Shown piece after piece: positions 1 to 8,618 of a stretch of DNA of 64,000 nt. The DNA is taken from assembly GCF_000021945.1 (NCBI RefSeq), contig NC_011831.1:2183353-2247352 (forward strand). The letters are read 5' to 3'. The notes beneath the pieces are model-generated. The model ran no database searches. It saw nothing but the letters and a program-made list of their open reading frames with translations, and was not told the DNA's origin. Numbering within the stretch: position 1 is the first letter of the stretch; the number at the start of each line of letters is the position of its first letter. The position numbers were made by a program, and so were the translations under genes. This stretch comes from Chloroflexus aggregans DSM 9485 (GTDB lineage: Bacteria > Chloroflexota > Chloroflexia > Chloroflexales > Chloroflexaceae).

Positions 1-574
1 TACCGATAGCGACCACACACATACTGGCAGCGACGGCAATTGCCGATCCCGAACTTGAACCACAGGGACTGCGCGAGAGGACATACGGATTACGTGCCTG
101 CCCGCCGCGCGCACTCCACCCACTTGAGGATGCGGTGCTGCGGAAGTTGGCCCATTCGCTCATGTTCGCTTTGCCCAAAATCACCGCCCCGGCAGCCCGT
201 AACCGAGACGTAACCGTCGCCTCGGCTGCCGGTCGCGAACCGAGTAGGGCCAACGAACCGGCCGTCGTGGCGGTATCATCGAGCGTGTCAATGTTGTCTT
301 TCAGGAGGATTGGAATGCCGTGCAATGGACTACGTGGCCCGTGCGCATTACGCTCGGTATCGAGGGCAATCGCCGTTTTGAGCGCCGATGGGCTGATCTC
401 GATCACCGCATTGAGACACGGTCCCGCCCGATTAAGCGCTTCAATACGTTCGAGACAGGCCATCGTCAAGGCTTCAGCGCTGATCGCGCCGCTATCCATA
501 GCCGCTTGCAACTGGGCAATGGTCGCTTCATAGGCGAGAGCGCCTATCGCGCTGGTTGGATCTGGGTTGCTCAT
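1..574 (-). CDS. Amidase signature family protein, N-terminal part (runs off window)
   Basis: This reading frame starts at an ATG at 574 and is still open at base 1, giving the first 191 residues of an amidase-signature hydrolase (amide bond hydrolysis; the family includes GatA and general amidases). Visible marks are GIPILLKDN, whose Lys92 fits the catalytic lysine, and near the edge a Ser/Gly-rich SPCGSSSGSA, which fits the cis-serine of the Ser-Ser-Lys triad. The nucleophilic serine lies beyond the window. The ribosome site is weak (AGCAGAAAA). No gatC or gatB neighbour is seen, so a stand-alone amidase is as likely as GatA. The family is secure, the substrate unknown. Confidence 0.85.
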   Translation of the reverse strand, partial: MSNPDPTSAIGALAYEATIAQLQAAMDSGAISAEALTMACLERIEALNRAGPCLNAVIEISPSALKTAIALDTERNAHGPRSPLHGIPILLKDNIDTLDDTATTAGSLALLGSRPAAEATVTSRLRAAGAVILGKANMSEWANFRSTASSSGWSARGGQARNPYVLSRSPCGSSSGSAIAVAASMCVVAIG

Positions 575-1190
575 GGTTTTCTGCTATTCAGAACATGCTG
601 CGCGACGCCCTTGCCCCGATTGCACAAAGCGATCATCGCTGACAGCCATCGCGTTTCTGCCTCCGAGAGCACCTACTCCTCCCAGAGTGCCCCGTTACTG
701 GTCAGACGCGCTAGGGAGGGCAGGTGTGGTTGCCAGCCATTTGCGATTGCACGCTACGGTATGGTCGTTCGACCATGAACGGTGCTACACGCCGGGCACC
801 TCCAGGTTCGACCCTGCACCGTGCGCGCTTCGTTCGTTAGCCCACCGACCGAACACCGGTTGCCCTATGGAGAGAAGCGATCCGCAATACCGAGGTGCGT
901 CCCGGAGAGCGGTTCGCCGTAGCTTCGCTATGCCCATCGCTCACATCGCTCATTGCCCGTGCGGAGCGACAGCGACGATTGCGGTCCGTTCGTGCAACCG
1001 GTATCAATCGCCCCTCGTGCTCCCATTGTTACCGTGGCGTGGCAGTGACACCGCGCAGCTTCACCGCTTTCTCTATACGCATAATGGGTTCTATGAGTTT
1101 AATGATACCCTAAAACGTACCTTTGTAAAGCCTAGAATCTAGCGCCACTGCCACAAAGCAGAACGGTCGCCGGACCACGGCATAGTAGTA
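575..1190. other. Intergenic, no gene recognised
   Basis: These 616 bases lie between the amidase start and the stop codon of the M16 peptidase, both on the minus strand. Open frames exist on the plus strand but have no ribosome site and encode low-complexity Arg/Pro/Ala-rich peptides. The amidase promoter should be here; I see no convincing pair of hexamers. Confidence 0.5.
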
Positions 1191-4100
1191 TCACAAGACC
1201 TTGACCGGGTTCAACAGACCGGGTCGTTCACGGTTGGCCGCCTCGATCGCCTCGGCGGAACCCAACACCGCAACGTGACCGTGATCACGCAACGCTGCCG
1301 CAGCTTCGGCGAAGGCAACAAAATCGGCCGGGGTAGTCGCTAACACTTCATCACGAATCTGCTGGCGATACTCGTCGCTTACGCTGGTCAGGTAGCGCAC
1401 CAGGGCGGTGTATCCCTTGGCATCCGGCAACTGGTAAGCATCCATATCGCCGATTGTACCGATAATCGCCCGTTCAACCGTCGCCGGATCGAGCGCCGTC
1501 TCGCGCAAGAAGGTTGCCATCTCGTCGTACACATCGAGCGTGCGCAAGAGGTTGGGATCACGGTACGAGGTAGTAATGAACAGGCCGGTGCTGCGGTCGT
1601 AACTACCGCCGGCGCCATACGCCCCACCCTGAATACGGATGCGGTCGAGCAGATAGTCGATGCGCAGGTGGCGCAACACCACCATTGCCGCGCCGCTAGG
1701 CCGAATGCCGTAGGCATGGAGATTTACCCCTTTGGCAACGTAATTCACCTGTGCCGGAATGATCAACCCCTCACCACCGTCAACACTACTTACCGACCAC
1801 TGCACCGGCGTATAGGGCACATCAGGCAGTTCGGCGAGAAATGCCATCAGCATCGGCATGATCGTCTCTTGCCCACTCGCATCAAGGGTCAGGTTCGCCA
1901 CCAACCCGTGCCGATTGATCAGCGCCGTCCGCACCGCTTCAAGATCGGCCAACACACTCGGCCAATCGTGCTGCACACGCTGCTCAAGCTCGCGCAAGAA
2001 GAAAATGGCGGAAACCCCACTCATTTGTTCCTCGGCCCATTCCGCCGGAGCAAACCGTGCAGCAAGACGTTGGCGAGCATACGCATTGCCTGACGGTATA
2101 AGTGACGACTCACGGTTGGCCCGTGAGCGCAGAACGATCTGCTTGAAGCGCTCACAGTTATCGAGATTCACCGTTAGCAGAATCTCGCCGAGCAAGCGGA
2201 ATAACTCGCCGGCTTGGCCGAGCGTACTTTTGCCACGGACCATCAACCGACCAACCGACTGCCCTGAAACAAGGTCGGTTGCCGTCATCGGCGCAGCGCC
2301 GATCCCACCGGTCTCACGCCCGATGCGCTGGAGTAAACGGACAAAATCGGAGGTCGCCGTACCCATTTCGGTGAGAGCACGGGCAAAGAGTGGCACGTAG
2401 GGCAGTAAGTGCGGTGGTACGGCACGCAGATCAAAAGCCAGATCGAGATAAACGATGCCGTTGGTAAATAGATTGTGACGCAGAAGCGTTACGCCACCTC
2501 GCTCATCAATATCGGTCGGAATCCGCTTGATCGTCCGGTCGAGATCGGACAAACGCAGGGTCGGGATCGTCGCCAACGCCTCGGGCGGATCGGGCGTCTG
2601 CTGCCATTCGACGAGCGCCTGCGTTTCGGCGACCAGCGCCGCCCGCTTGGCCTCATCGAGGGTCGTGGCGAAGGCATCGATCCGAGCTTGCTCAGCGGCG
2701 GCCAAACGGGCAGCGTGTTCGGGATCAGGGCGTAAGGTCACGCGCGTCCGGTGTGGATTGTTGATCAGCAGCTCGCCGATCATACGTTCAAAGAGACGGT
2801 CACCGTTCTTTACGGCAGTCTGCACTGCCGCCAGTGGCGCCTCGAAGCGCAACGGTGCAATCGGGTCATCGTCATAGAGCCACGTACTCAGCGCGCGCAG
2901 CATCAACACCAAACCACGCGGAAAGCTACCGGTGTTGTTTTCGCGCAGGCTAAACTCAAAGGTATTAAAGGCTGCTGCGATCGTCTCGGTATCGATCCCT
3001 TGCTCGGCAAGTTCGGCCAGCGTGCGCAGGATCAGCTCTTCAACCTGCCCTGCATTTGCCGGATCGATCCCTTTCATTCCAACCGAAAAGGTCTGTTGCA
3101 GCAAATCACTTTCATACCCGCCAATGACCTCTTCGCCTAACCCGGAATCGATCAGCGCCTTGCGCAACGGCGCTGCTGCATTCCCCAGCAAAATGTAGCC
3201 CAACAACTCGCGTGCCATCAGTTCGGTCGGATCGCGATTATCATCGAGGAGCCAATTGAGCATCACCATGCCCTTTTGCTGGGACTCATCGGCAGCACTA
3301 AAGGTGTACTCCAAGACACGTGGCTCGCTGAAACGGGGCTGCTTTTCGATCTGAGAAGGCGGATCGATCCGCTCAAACTGGCTCAAGTACTCGTCGAGCT
3401 TGCGCAGCCGCTCTTCCGGCGGATCATCGCCGTAGAAGAAGATGCGCGCGTTAGAGGGATGATAGAGCGTCTCGTGGAAACGCTTAAAGGCTTCATACGT
3501 TAGATCAGGGATCGACAGAGGATCGCCGCCCGATGAATGACCATACGTTGTATCGGGGAAGAGCGACTGCTGCGAGTAGCGATAGAGCATCCCATCGGGC
3601 GACGAATAGGCCCCCTTCATCTCGTTGTAGACCACGCCCTTGATGGTGAGCGGTGCATCGGGCGCCGGTAGCTCGAAGTGCCAACCCTCTTGCTTGAGTA
3701 CTTCGGGCGTAATACGCGGGAAGAAGACTGCATCGAGATAGACATCGATCAGATTGTAGAAGTCTTTCAAATTGGTGCTCGCAACCGGATAAGTTGTTTT
3801 ATCCGGGTAGGTCATGGCATTAAGGAAGGTATGTACCGATCCCTTCACCAACGTGAAAAAGGGGTCTTTGACCGGATACTTACGCGAGCCACAGAGCACC
3901 GAGTGTTCGAGAATGTGGGCAATGCCGGTCGAGTCGCGCGGCGGGGTGCGGAAGGTAATGCCGAAACATTTATTCTCGTCGTCATTTTCCAGCGAGAGCA
4001 GTTCAGCGCCGGTCTTGATATGACGATACAAGCGAGCGCGTGTATTGAGTTCGGGGATGAACTCATCGCGCAGTAGCTCAAATCCGTACAGATTCGTCAT
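1191..4100 (-). CDS. M16C (PreP/Cym1-type) zinc metallopeptidase
   Basis: A 969-residue peptidase of the insulinase clan, close in length to the presequence protease group (PreP/Cym1/falcilysin), which degrades short unstructured peptides inside a closed two-lobed chamber. The inverted zinc motif HILEH is at residues 62-66, and the distal zinc ligand is probably Glu160 in YNEMKGAY. The rest follows the M16 domain plus M16C-associated domain layout in a single chain. No signal peptide is visible, so it is probably cytoplasmic. It is transcribed away from the glycosyltransferase at 4168, from a region carrying a perfect inverted repeat. Confidence 0.93.
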   Translation of the reverse strand: MTNLYGFELLRDEFIPELNTRARLYRHIKTGAELLSLENDDENKCFGITFRTPPRDSTGIAHILEHSVLCGSRKYPVKDPFFTLVKGSVHTFLNAMTYPDKTTYPVASTNLKDFYNLIDVYLDAVFFPRITPEVLKQEGWHFELPAPDAPLTIKGVVYNEMKGAYSSPDGMLYRYSQQSLFPDTTYGHSSGGDPLSIPDLTYEAFKRFHETLYHPSNARIFFYGDDPPEERLRKLDEYLSQFERIDPPSQIEKQPRFSEPRVLEYTFSAADESQQKGMVMLNWLLDDNRDPTELMARELLGYILLGNAAAPLRKALIDSGLGEEVIGGYESDLLQQTFSVGMKGIDPANAGQVEELILRTLAELAEQGIDTETIAAAFNTFEFSLRENNTGSFPRGLVLMLRALSTWLYDDDPIAPLRFEAPLAAVQTAVKNGDRLFERMIGELLINNPHRTRVTLRPDPEHAARLAAAEQARIDAFATTLDEAKRAALVAETQALVEWQQTPDPPEALATIPTLRLSDLDRTIKRIPTDIDERGGVTLLRHNLFTNGIVYLDLAFDLRAVPPHLLPYVPLFARALTEMGTATSDFVRLLQRIGRETGGIGAAPMTATDLVSGQSVGRLMVRGKSTLGQAGELFRLLGEILLTVNLDNCERFKQIVLRSRANRESSLIPSGNAYARQRLAARFAPAEWAEEQMSGVSAIFFLRELEQRVQHDWPSVLADLEAVRTALINRHGLVANLTLDASGQETIMPMLMAFLAELPDVPYTPVQWSVSSVDGGEGLIIPAQVNYVAKGVNLHAYGIRPSGAAMVVLRHLRIDYLLDRIRIQGGAYGAGGSYDRSTGLFITTSYRDPNLLRTLDVYDEMATFLRETALDPATVERAIIGTIGDMDAYQLPDAKGYTALVRYLTSVSDEYRQQIRDEVLATTPADFVAFAEAAAALRDHGHVAVLGSAEAIEAANRERPGLLNPVKVL

Positions 4101-4110
4101 GACAACCTCG

Positions 4111-4155
4111 TCTGGTACAATACGTTCCTAGTGTGCTTAATGGTATTGTACCAGA
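4111..4155. promoter_or_regulatory. Perfect 13-bp inverted repeat between divergent genes
   Basis: TCTGGTACAATAC at 4111-4123 is repeated exactly, inverted, at 4143-4155, with 19 bases between. Each arm contains TACAAT, a good -10 hexamer, pointing inward: the left arm would start the plus-strand gene about 40 bases ahead of its start, and the right arm the minus-strand peptidase gene at a similar distance. The arms may be a dimer operator, face-to-face promoters, or both. No good -35 boxes are seen. Confidence 0.55.
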
Positions 4156-4167
4156 ATGCTTTAGTTT

Positions 4168-5157
4168 GTGGCGCCTATGCAACAACACACCGTTTCGATT
4201 ATCTGCACCGTGCGTGACGAAGCCGATAACATTGCCGCGCTGCTTGATTCAATGTTAATGCAGACCCGCACCGCCGACGAGATCGTGATTAACGATTGCC
4301 AGAGTGTTGATGAGACACCGGCCATCGTTGCCGCCTACGCCGCGCGCTACCCGCAGATCAAGCTGGTGCGCGGCGGGCACAATATTTCGTCGGGCCGCAA
4401 TAATGCCATTCGCCACGCGCGCGGCCCGCTCATCGCCAGTACCGATGCCGGTCTGATCCTCGATCCGCACTGGCTCGCCCGCATTATCGCCCCGCTCGAA
4501 ACCGGCGATGCCGATCTGGTTGGCGGCTTCTTCCATCCCACACCGCGCTCACTGTTTGCGCTGGCGCTGGGCGAAACCAACTATCGTCGCAGCAGCGAGA
4601 TCGATCCGCTCGCATTCTTACCCTTCGGTAAATCAATGGCCTTTCGCAAAGAGGTGTGGGAAGCAGTAGGCGGCTTCCCGGAATGGGCCAGCCACTGCGA
4701 AGACTTGCTCTTCGATCTGGCCGTTGAGCGAGCCGGCTTTCGCCGCGTTTTTGTCCCAGAAGCGGTGGTACACTTTGCACCGCGTTCCACCCTCCGAGCC
4801 TTTATTCGCCAGTATTACCTCTACGCTCGCGGAGATGGTCGGGCCGGGTTGTGGTCACAACGTCACGCGCTGCGGTACGCCGTCTATCTGACGCTCAGTG
4901 GGCTAATGGGGATTGCCCTCAACCAACCGCGCCTACGAGCACCGATTGGAGCGTTGATCGGGCTAGGGGTCGCTGCGTATACCCGTGGTCCTTATCGCCG
5001 ACTTTGGCCGAAACTCCGCGGCCGACCACTCGGTGAACGGCTCTTCGCGCTGGCATTGGTCCCCCTGATCCGGCTGGTCGGCGACGTGGCCAAGATGGTT
5101 GGCTATCCGGTTGGTTTGTGGCGACGGCTTCAGCATAACGGGAGGGCCGCAGGATAA
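4168..5157 (+). CDS. Glycosyltransferase family 2
   Basis: A 329-residue GT-A fold transferase. The N-terminus (SIICTVRDEADNI) is the nucleotide-binding strand-helix. An acidic IVINDC takes the place of the usual DDG, and STDAG near residue 92 is the DxD-like metal site. A later ED (HCEDLLFDLAVE) fits the catalytic base region. The last 100 residues hold two or three hydrophobic stretches that would place the enzyme at the membrane. The sugar donor and acceptor cannot be told. The frame opens with GTG at 4168; an ATG three codons on (4177) is an equal candidate, since neither has a clear ribosome site. Confidence 0.88.
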   Translation: MAPMQQHTVSIICTVRDEADNIAALLDSMLMQTRTADEIVINDCQSVDETPAIVAAYAARYPQIKLVRGGHNISSGRNNAIRHARGPLIASTDAGLILDPHWLARIIAPLETGDADLVGGFFHPTPRSLFALALGETNYRRSSEIDPLAFLPFGKSMAFRKEVWEAVGGFPEWASHCEDLLFDLAVERAGFRRVFVPEAVVHFAPRSTLRAFIRQYYLYARGDGRAGLWSQRHALRYAVYLTLSGLMGIALNQPRLRAPIGALIGLGVAAYTRGPYRRLWPKLRGRPLGERLFALALVPLIRLVGDVAKMVGYPVGLWRRLQHNGRAAG

Positions 5158-5160
5158 TAT

Positions 5161-5181
5161 GGGGTGAACAACCATCACCCC
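5161..5181. terminator. Hairpin between convergent genes
   Basis: GGGGTGA and TCACCCC form a 7-bp stem with a 7-base loop just after the glycosyltransferase stop and before the convergent membrane-protein gene ends. There is no strong T tract, so this is a weak or bidirectional terminator at best. Confidence 0.4.
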
Positions 5182-5194
5182 CGCACAATGTATA

Positions 5195-5545
5195 CTATGG
5201 TGTGGCCCCCACCGGACGCCGACGACGTTTGACGAACCGGTTGATTCGGTCAATGAGCACCACAATAATGGTAATAACTACGATCTTGATCAGCGCCTCA
5301 CCCATATCGGTTATATGAGCCAACGACGGCACTTCGTCGATGTGGTGATCGCCGCGTCCGGCGAACTCCCTGCCATCCCGCTCTCCACCGAATGTAAACT
5401 CGCCACGTTCCCGCGCCCGAAACCCCTCTTCACGACTCACCATCTGCGTCACCGGCAGCAGATGATTCACCCGCAGCCAGTTAAACCCCATCGCCACCAA
5501 TACCGCCACCCCAACAATGATCAAGATGCGTCCGAGCGTTTTCAT
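5195..5545 (-). CDS. Small two-helix membrane protein, function unknown
   Basis: The ATG at 5545 follows a strong AGGAGGTGAG ribosome site and overlaps the stop of the upstream gene as ATGA, giving 116 residues. It has an N-terminal membrane helix (residues 5-25), a charged, glycine-rich extramembrane loop with a histidine pair, a second membrane helix near residues 80-100, and an Arg/Lys-rich cytoplasmic tail. A longer frame open upstream of this ATG is only read-through of the neighbour in another phase. Coupling to the DUF4405-like gene suggests a joint membrane complex. I recognise no family. Confidence 0.75.
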   Translation of the reverse strand: MKTLGRILIIVGVAVLVAMGFNWLRVNHLLPVTQMVSREEGFRARERGEFTFGGERDGREFAGRGDHHIDEVPSLAHITDMGEALIKIVVITIIVVLIDRINRFVKRRRRPVGATP

Positions 5546-6051
5546 TGTCTCACCTCCTCTAACCGCGCCGCTGCGGCAGCAGCTTGACGGGTCGGTTTGC
5601 GCGACGGCCAGAGCCGGCGGAACATGCCTACAATCCAACTCCAGTGGATAGCAATGTGCAATCCTAGAATAACCATTGTCAGATCCGACGCCTGCCGGTG
5701 CAAGAGTTCGAGCGTGCGATCGCGCGGCATGGTGATACCCATCAGCGGGAGCGCTTCCCGCGACATCAGCACACCGGTTGCAATCGTGATGGTAAAGGCA
5801 AGGAACAAGAGTGTATTGAGTAGATAATTCAACCGCGACCGCCACGTTGTTTTGGCAAAGAGGCGCTTGCCGATAGTGACGATCCATTGCCAGTGCAGCA
5901 AGATGTGGGTGATCATCGCCGCTGCCAACGCCAAACTCAACCACTCGTGAATCGCTAGCCCACTAAAGCGTGGTGCAGTCGCGATCAGAAAGGCGACAAA
6001 CATCACACCGTCGATAAGAAAATTGCGCCAGTTTTGATTGGTTTGCTTCAT
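5542..6051 (-). CDS. DUF4405-like four-helix membrane protein
   Basis: A 169-residue integral membrane protein with four predicted helices. Histidines lie at helix ends (IHEW, HILLHW, LLHRQ, LHIAIHW), the pattern of cytochrome-b-like DUF4405 proteins in which paired histidines may hold haem. Tryptophans after the histidines (HWQWI, HWSWI) repeat between the two halves, suggesting an internal duplication. The C-terminus is alanine-rich and charged. The next gene overlaps by 4 bases. A role in membrane electron transfer is inference from the family; no redox partner is encoded nearby. Confidence 0.8.
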   Translation of the reverse strand: MKQTNQNWRNFLIDGVMFVAFLIATAPRFSGLAIHEWLSLALAAAMITHILLHWQWIVTIGKRLFAKTTWRSRLNYLLNTLLFLAFTITIATGVLMSREALPLMGITMPRDRTLELLHRQASDLTMVILGLHIAIHWSWIVGMFRRLWPSRKPTRQAAAAAARLEEVRQ

Positions 6052-6269
6052 ATCACACCTCTGTCATGCTGTGTTCTTCTTAACTTTTACTTTAGAAGGC
6101 AATTGTGAAGAAATTGTGGATCGGCTTGACAAAGATAATGAACATCTGAAGTCATCGTCCACGGCTATTCACAGTCTTTGTCGGTGCGCTTGAGGTGAAC
6201 CGATAACCTCCCACCGATCAGCCACCGAACTATAGCAGACCATACCGTTACCGAACTACGCACCTCTCA

Positions 6270-6305
6270 TCAAAAAAATAGCGCGAGGCGATATTTACCT
6301 CGCGC
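6270..6305 (-). terminator. Rho-independent terminator of the DUF2892 gene
   Basis: On the minus strand GCGCGAGG, a 9-base loop and CCTCGCGC form a perfect 8-bp GC-rich stem, followed at once by TATTTTTTT. It lies 23 bases past the stop of the gene at 6328-6522. This is the clearest intrinsic terminator in the window. Confidence 0.88.
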
Positions 6306-6327
6306 CGCTCACGGGATCGCAGCAAGA

Positions 6328-6522
6328 TTAGCGTGTCTTGATGCCGAACGGCAAATAGAGTGGGCAGAAACCAATTGCACCGGTGGCGAGGAAGATGACC
6401 GCGAGAATACCGCCGATCCATGCCAGCGCACCCGACAACACACCGGTCACGATCATCACAATGAGCAGAAGCGCGATAACGACGCGCGCGATCCGGTCAA
6501 CATTCCCCATATTTGGTGTCAT
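6328..6522 (-). CDS. DUF2892 (YgaP-type) inner membrane protein
   Basis: A 64-residue protein starting at the ATG at 6522, after a strong GAGGAGGAAAG ribosome site. It opens NMGNVDRIARVV, the typical start of DUF2892 proteins, has two membrane helices joined by a short turn, and ends GFCPLYLPFGI, the conserved CPLY-type motif of the family. The same domain forms the membrane part of the YgaP sulfurtransferase, but no rhodanese domain is present here. It is monocistronic, with its own terminator. Confidence 0.85.
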   Translation of the reverse strand: MTPNMGNVDRIARVVIALLLIVMIVTGVLSGALAWIGGILAVIFLATGAIGFCPLYLPFGIKTR

Positions 6523-6649
6523 TGCTTTCCTCCTCGTCACGAGATTTGTACTAAGCCTATGACTACTGTAGCAGAATGGTCGGCGATGATCGGTGACAAA
6601 GTCACGTTGGCTGGAATCCGGCAATCAAATGCCGCACAGCTTATCACTC

Positions 6650-6953
6650 AGACGCCACGCGAGCAAAGACGCAGAGAGGGTAAACGCAAAGGCGCGAAGG
6701 GCGCAGAGGTCGCAAAGCATTTTTGGCATCCCTCATCCCCCCAGCGCCAGTAGGAGAGGTGAGGGCCAGCAGCCCGCGCAGTGGGCTTCGTACCTCTCGC
6801 CCGGCCCTTGAGGACTGGGTTCTAGACAGATATTCTGTCTACCCTTGAACTCCCGGATGGGGTTTTTCCTGCCGCCCCTCGCACTGACAACCGGGCCATC
6901 GCGACCCAACCCCATCTTGTGGTATCGTATGCCGGTAAGCGCACGCAACGGAG
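6650..6953. repeat. Intergenic region with GCAAAG-type repeats
   Basis: At 6655-6720 the DNA is a run of short imperfect units (AGCAAAGACGCAGAG, CGCAAAGGCGCGAAGG, GTCGCAAAGC) of the same family seen at 18.4, 24.1, 25.2, 47.7 and 50.4 kb. The rest of the gap to the next gene holds no credible frame. GGAG at 6950-6953 is the ribosome site of the next gene. Confidence 0.65.
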
Positions 6954-6962
6954 ATGAACGGC

Positions 6963-8105
6963 ATGCGGATTCTCTTTATCACCGGTGAATACCCACCACA
7001 ACCGGGCGGTGTCGGCGATTACACACAACGGTTGGCGCAGCACCTCACCATCGCCGGGCACGAAGTGATCACCCTGACGTCGGTGAAGGGGCGCTGGCAA
7101 CTCTGGCGGGCAACGAGTCGCGGCGATGAGGCATTGGCAGCGCCACGGGGACGAGCCAGTTGGCGGTTGGTCGCTGCCGGACGGCTGGCGCAGGTTGTAC
7201 GCCTGATCCGGTCCCAGTGGTGCCACATTCAGTACCAAACCGGTGCGTATCGGTTACAAATTGGCGTGAACGTGCTACCCCTTCTCTTACGCCGCACCGA
7301 GATCGCCACCGCGATCACGTATCACGACTTGCTACCACCGTACCTTTTTCCCAAAGCGGGTCCACTGCGCACCTGGGTGACGCTGCTGCCGGCGCGTGCA
7401 GCCACAGCGGTAATTGCCACCAACCCGGAAGATGAAGCAACCCTACGCGCTGCCGGCCTCCAACCGCGTCTGATCCCGATTGGAGCCAATATCGAACCGG
7501 CCCTGCCGCCCGATTACGATCGCGCCGCGTGGCGGGAACGGCTAGGTGTGGCTGCCGGCGAGGCGCTGATCGGCTATTTTGGCCTGTTGTCGCCGGGCAA
7601 GGGGGTGGATATGCTGATCGATCTGGCGGCCGGCCAACCGCATTGGCGCTTGCTGATCATCGGCGGCGCTGCTACGACCCCCACCGATCGCGCTTACGCC
7701 GAAGCGATACAGCAACGGCTCGCAAGGGATGGTCTGCGCCATCGGGTAATCATCACCGGCCACCTGCCGGCTGCACAGGTCTCGGCCTACCTGAGCGCCT
7801 GCGATGTGATAGCCCTGCCCTTCCGTGATGGTGCTTCGCTACGACGCGGTAGCCTGCTCGCTGCACTCGCCCACGGCTGCGCCATTGTCACCACACCACC
7901 GGCCTCGCCGGCCACCGCCGCCGCCCTCACCGGCGCAGTACAATTCGCTACGGCCCAACCCGACAGCTTTGCCGCAGCGATTGAGATGGTATTGCAATCG
8001 GCGGTGATGCGTGATCGCCTCAGCGAAGCAGCCTGTGCCGTTGCCCGACGGTTTGCATGGCCCACCATTGCGCAGGCGCATCTTGAGCTGTATCAAACAA
8101 GGTGA
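6963..8105 (+). CDS. Glycosyltransferase, GT-B fold (GT4/GT1 family)
   Basis: A 380-residue transferase. The start is MRILFITGEYPPQPGGVGDY, the classical glycine-rich N-terminal loop of GT4 enzymes. The C-terminal Rossmann domain has GYFGLLSPGKGVDMLID (the 'GR.. KG.d' region) and SACDVIALPFRDGASLRRGSLLAALAHG, matching the E-x7-E sugar-nucleotide site only loosely because the first acidic residue is replaced. GGAG at 6950-6953 is well placed for the ATG at 6963 and too close to the in-frame ATG at 6954, so I chose 6963. The donor and acceptor are unknown. Confidence 0.88.
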   Translation: MRILFITGEYPPQPGGVGDYTQRLAQHLTIAGHEVITLTSVKGRWQLWRATSRGDEALAAPRGRASWRLVAAGRLAQVVRLIRSQWCHIQYQTGAYRLQIGVNVLPLLLRRTEIATAITYHDLLPPYLFPKAGPLRTWVTLLPARAATAVIATNPEDEATLRAAGLQPRLIPIGANIEPALPPDYDRAAWRERLGVAAGEALIGYFGLLSPGKGVDMLIDLAAGQPHWRLLIIGGAATTPTDRAYAEAIQQRLARDGLRHRVIITGHLPAAQVSAYLSACDVIALPFRDGASLRRGSLLAALAHGCAIVTTPPASPATAAALTGAVQFATAQPDSFAAAIEMVLQSAVMRDRLSEAACAVARRFAWPTIAQAHLELYQTR

Positions 8106-8132
8106 TCGAGGCTGGCGCAGGACCGACTCCGT

Positions 8133-8594
8133 TCATGACGAGAACCGCAGCAGAACATCGCGCAAATCACGTACTACATCGATTGCGCGCAATTCCATCT
8201 TTAGTCCCACCATCGTCTGCGCCACCTCAGGCCCAACTCCGATCAAGACAAGGCGAGCACCCAACAAACGCACACTGCGGGCCAAAGTAATCACGCCATC
8301 GGCTGCGGTTTGGTCAAGAAATGGCACACCGGTCACATCAACCAACAACCAACGCGCACGGCTATCATGCACCGCTTGCAACGCTCGCTGCTGGGCCAAT
8401 GACCGCCGAATCCCATCGAGCGCACCGATCAGGGGCATCACGAGCATACCGTCACGCACCGCCAGAATCGGCACATTCAAGGCCTGAATCTCTTGGCGCT
8501 GACGTTCATTCTCGGCCAACGCTGCCGTCAATGCCGCTTGCCGCTGCTCACTCTCGGCCAATGCGGCTTGCAAGGCTGCAGTGCGTTCGGCCAC
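8133..8594 (-). CDS. STAS-domain part of a protein split by an in-frame stop
   Basis: About 153 residues: a heptad-like coiled coil (AERTAALQAALAESEQRQ and following) and then a STAS domain of the RsbR type, ending in RFSS. The STAS phosphorylation loop reads VPFLDQTAADGV, with Thr where serine is common. The frame is continuous with the membrane protein just upstream: the only interruption is a TAA at 8619-8621, eight codons before the GTG at 8594. A homolog would be expected to run through as one chain of 7TM-like region, coiled coil and STAS. This part could be made alone from the GTG, but has no good ribosome site. Confidence 0.75.
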   Translation of the reverse strand: MAERTAALQAALAESEQRQAALTAALAENERQRQEIQALNVPILAVRDGMLVMPLIGALDGIRRSLAQQRALQAVHDSRARWLLVDVTGVPFLDQTAADGVITLARSVRLLGARLVLIGVGPEVAQTMVGLKMELRAIDVVRDLRDVLLRFSS

Positions 8595-8618
8595 GCGCGC
8601 CGCTAAGGCTTCATTGGT

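Noticed and set aside
567-1142. A 191-codon plus-strand frame in the first gap
   Set aside because: No ribosome site, low-complexity composition, and no domain; its start overlaps the amidase start region.
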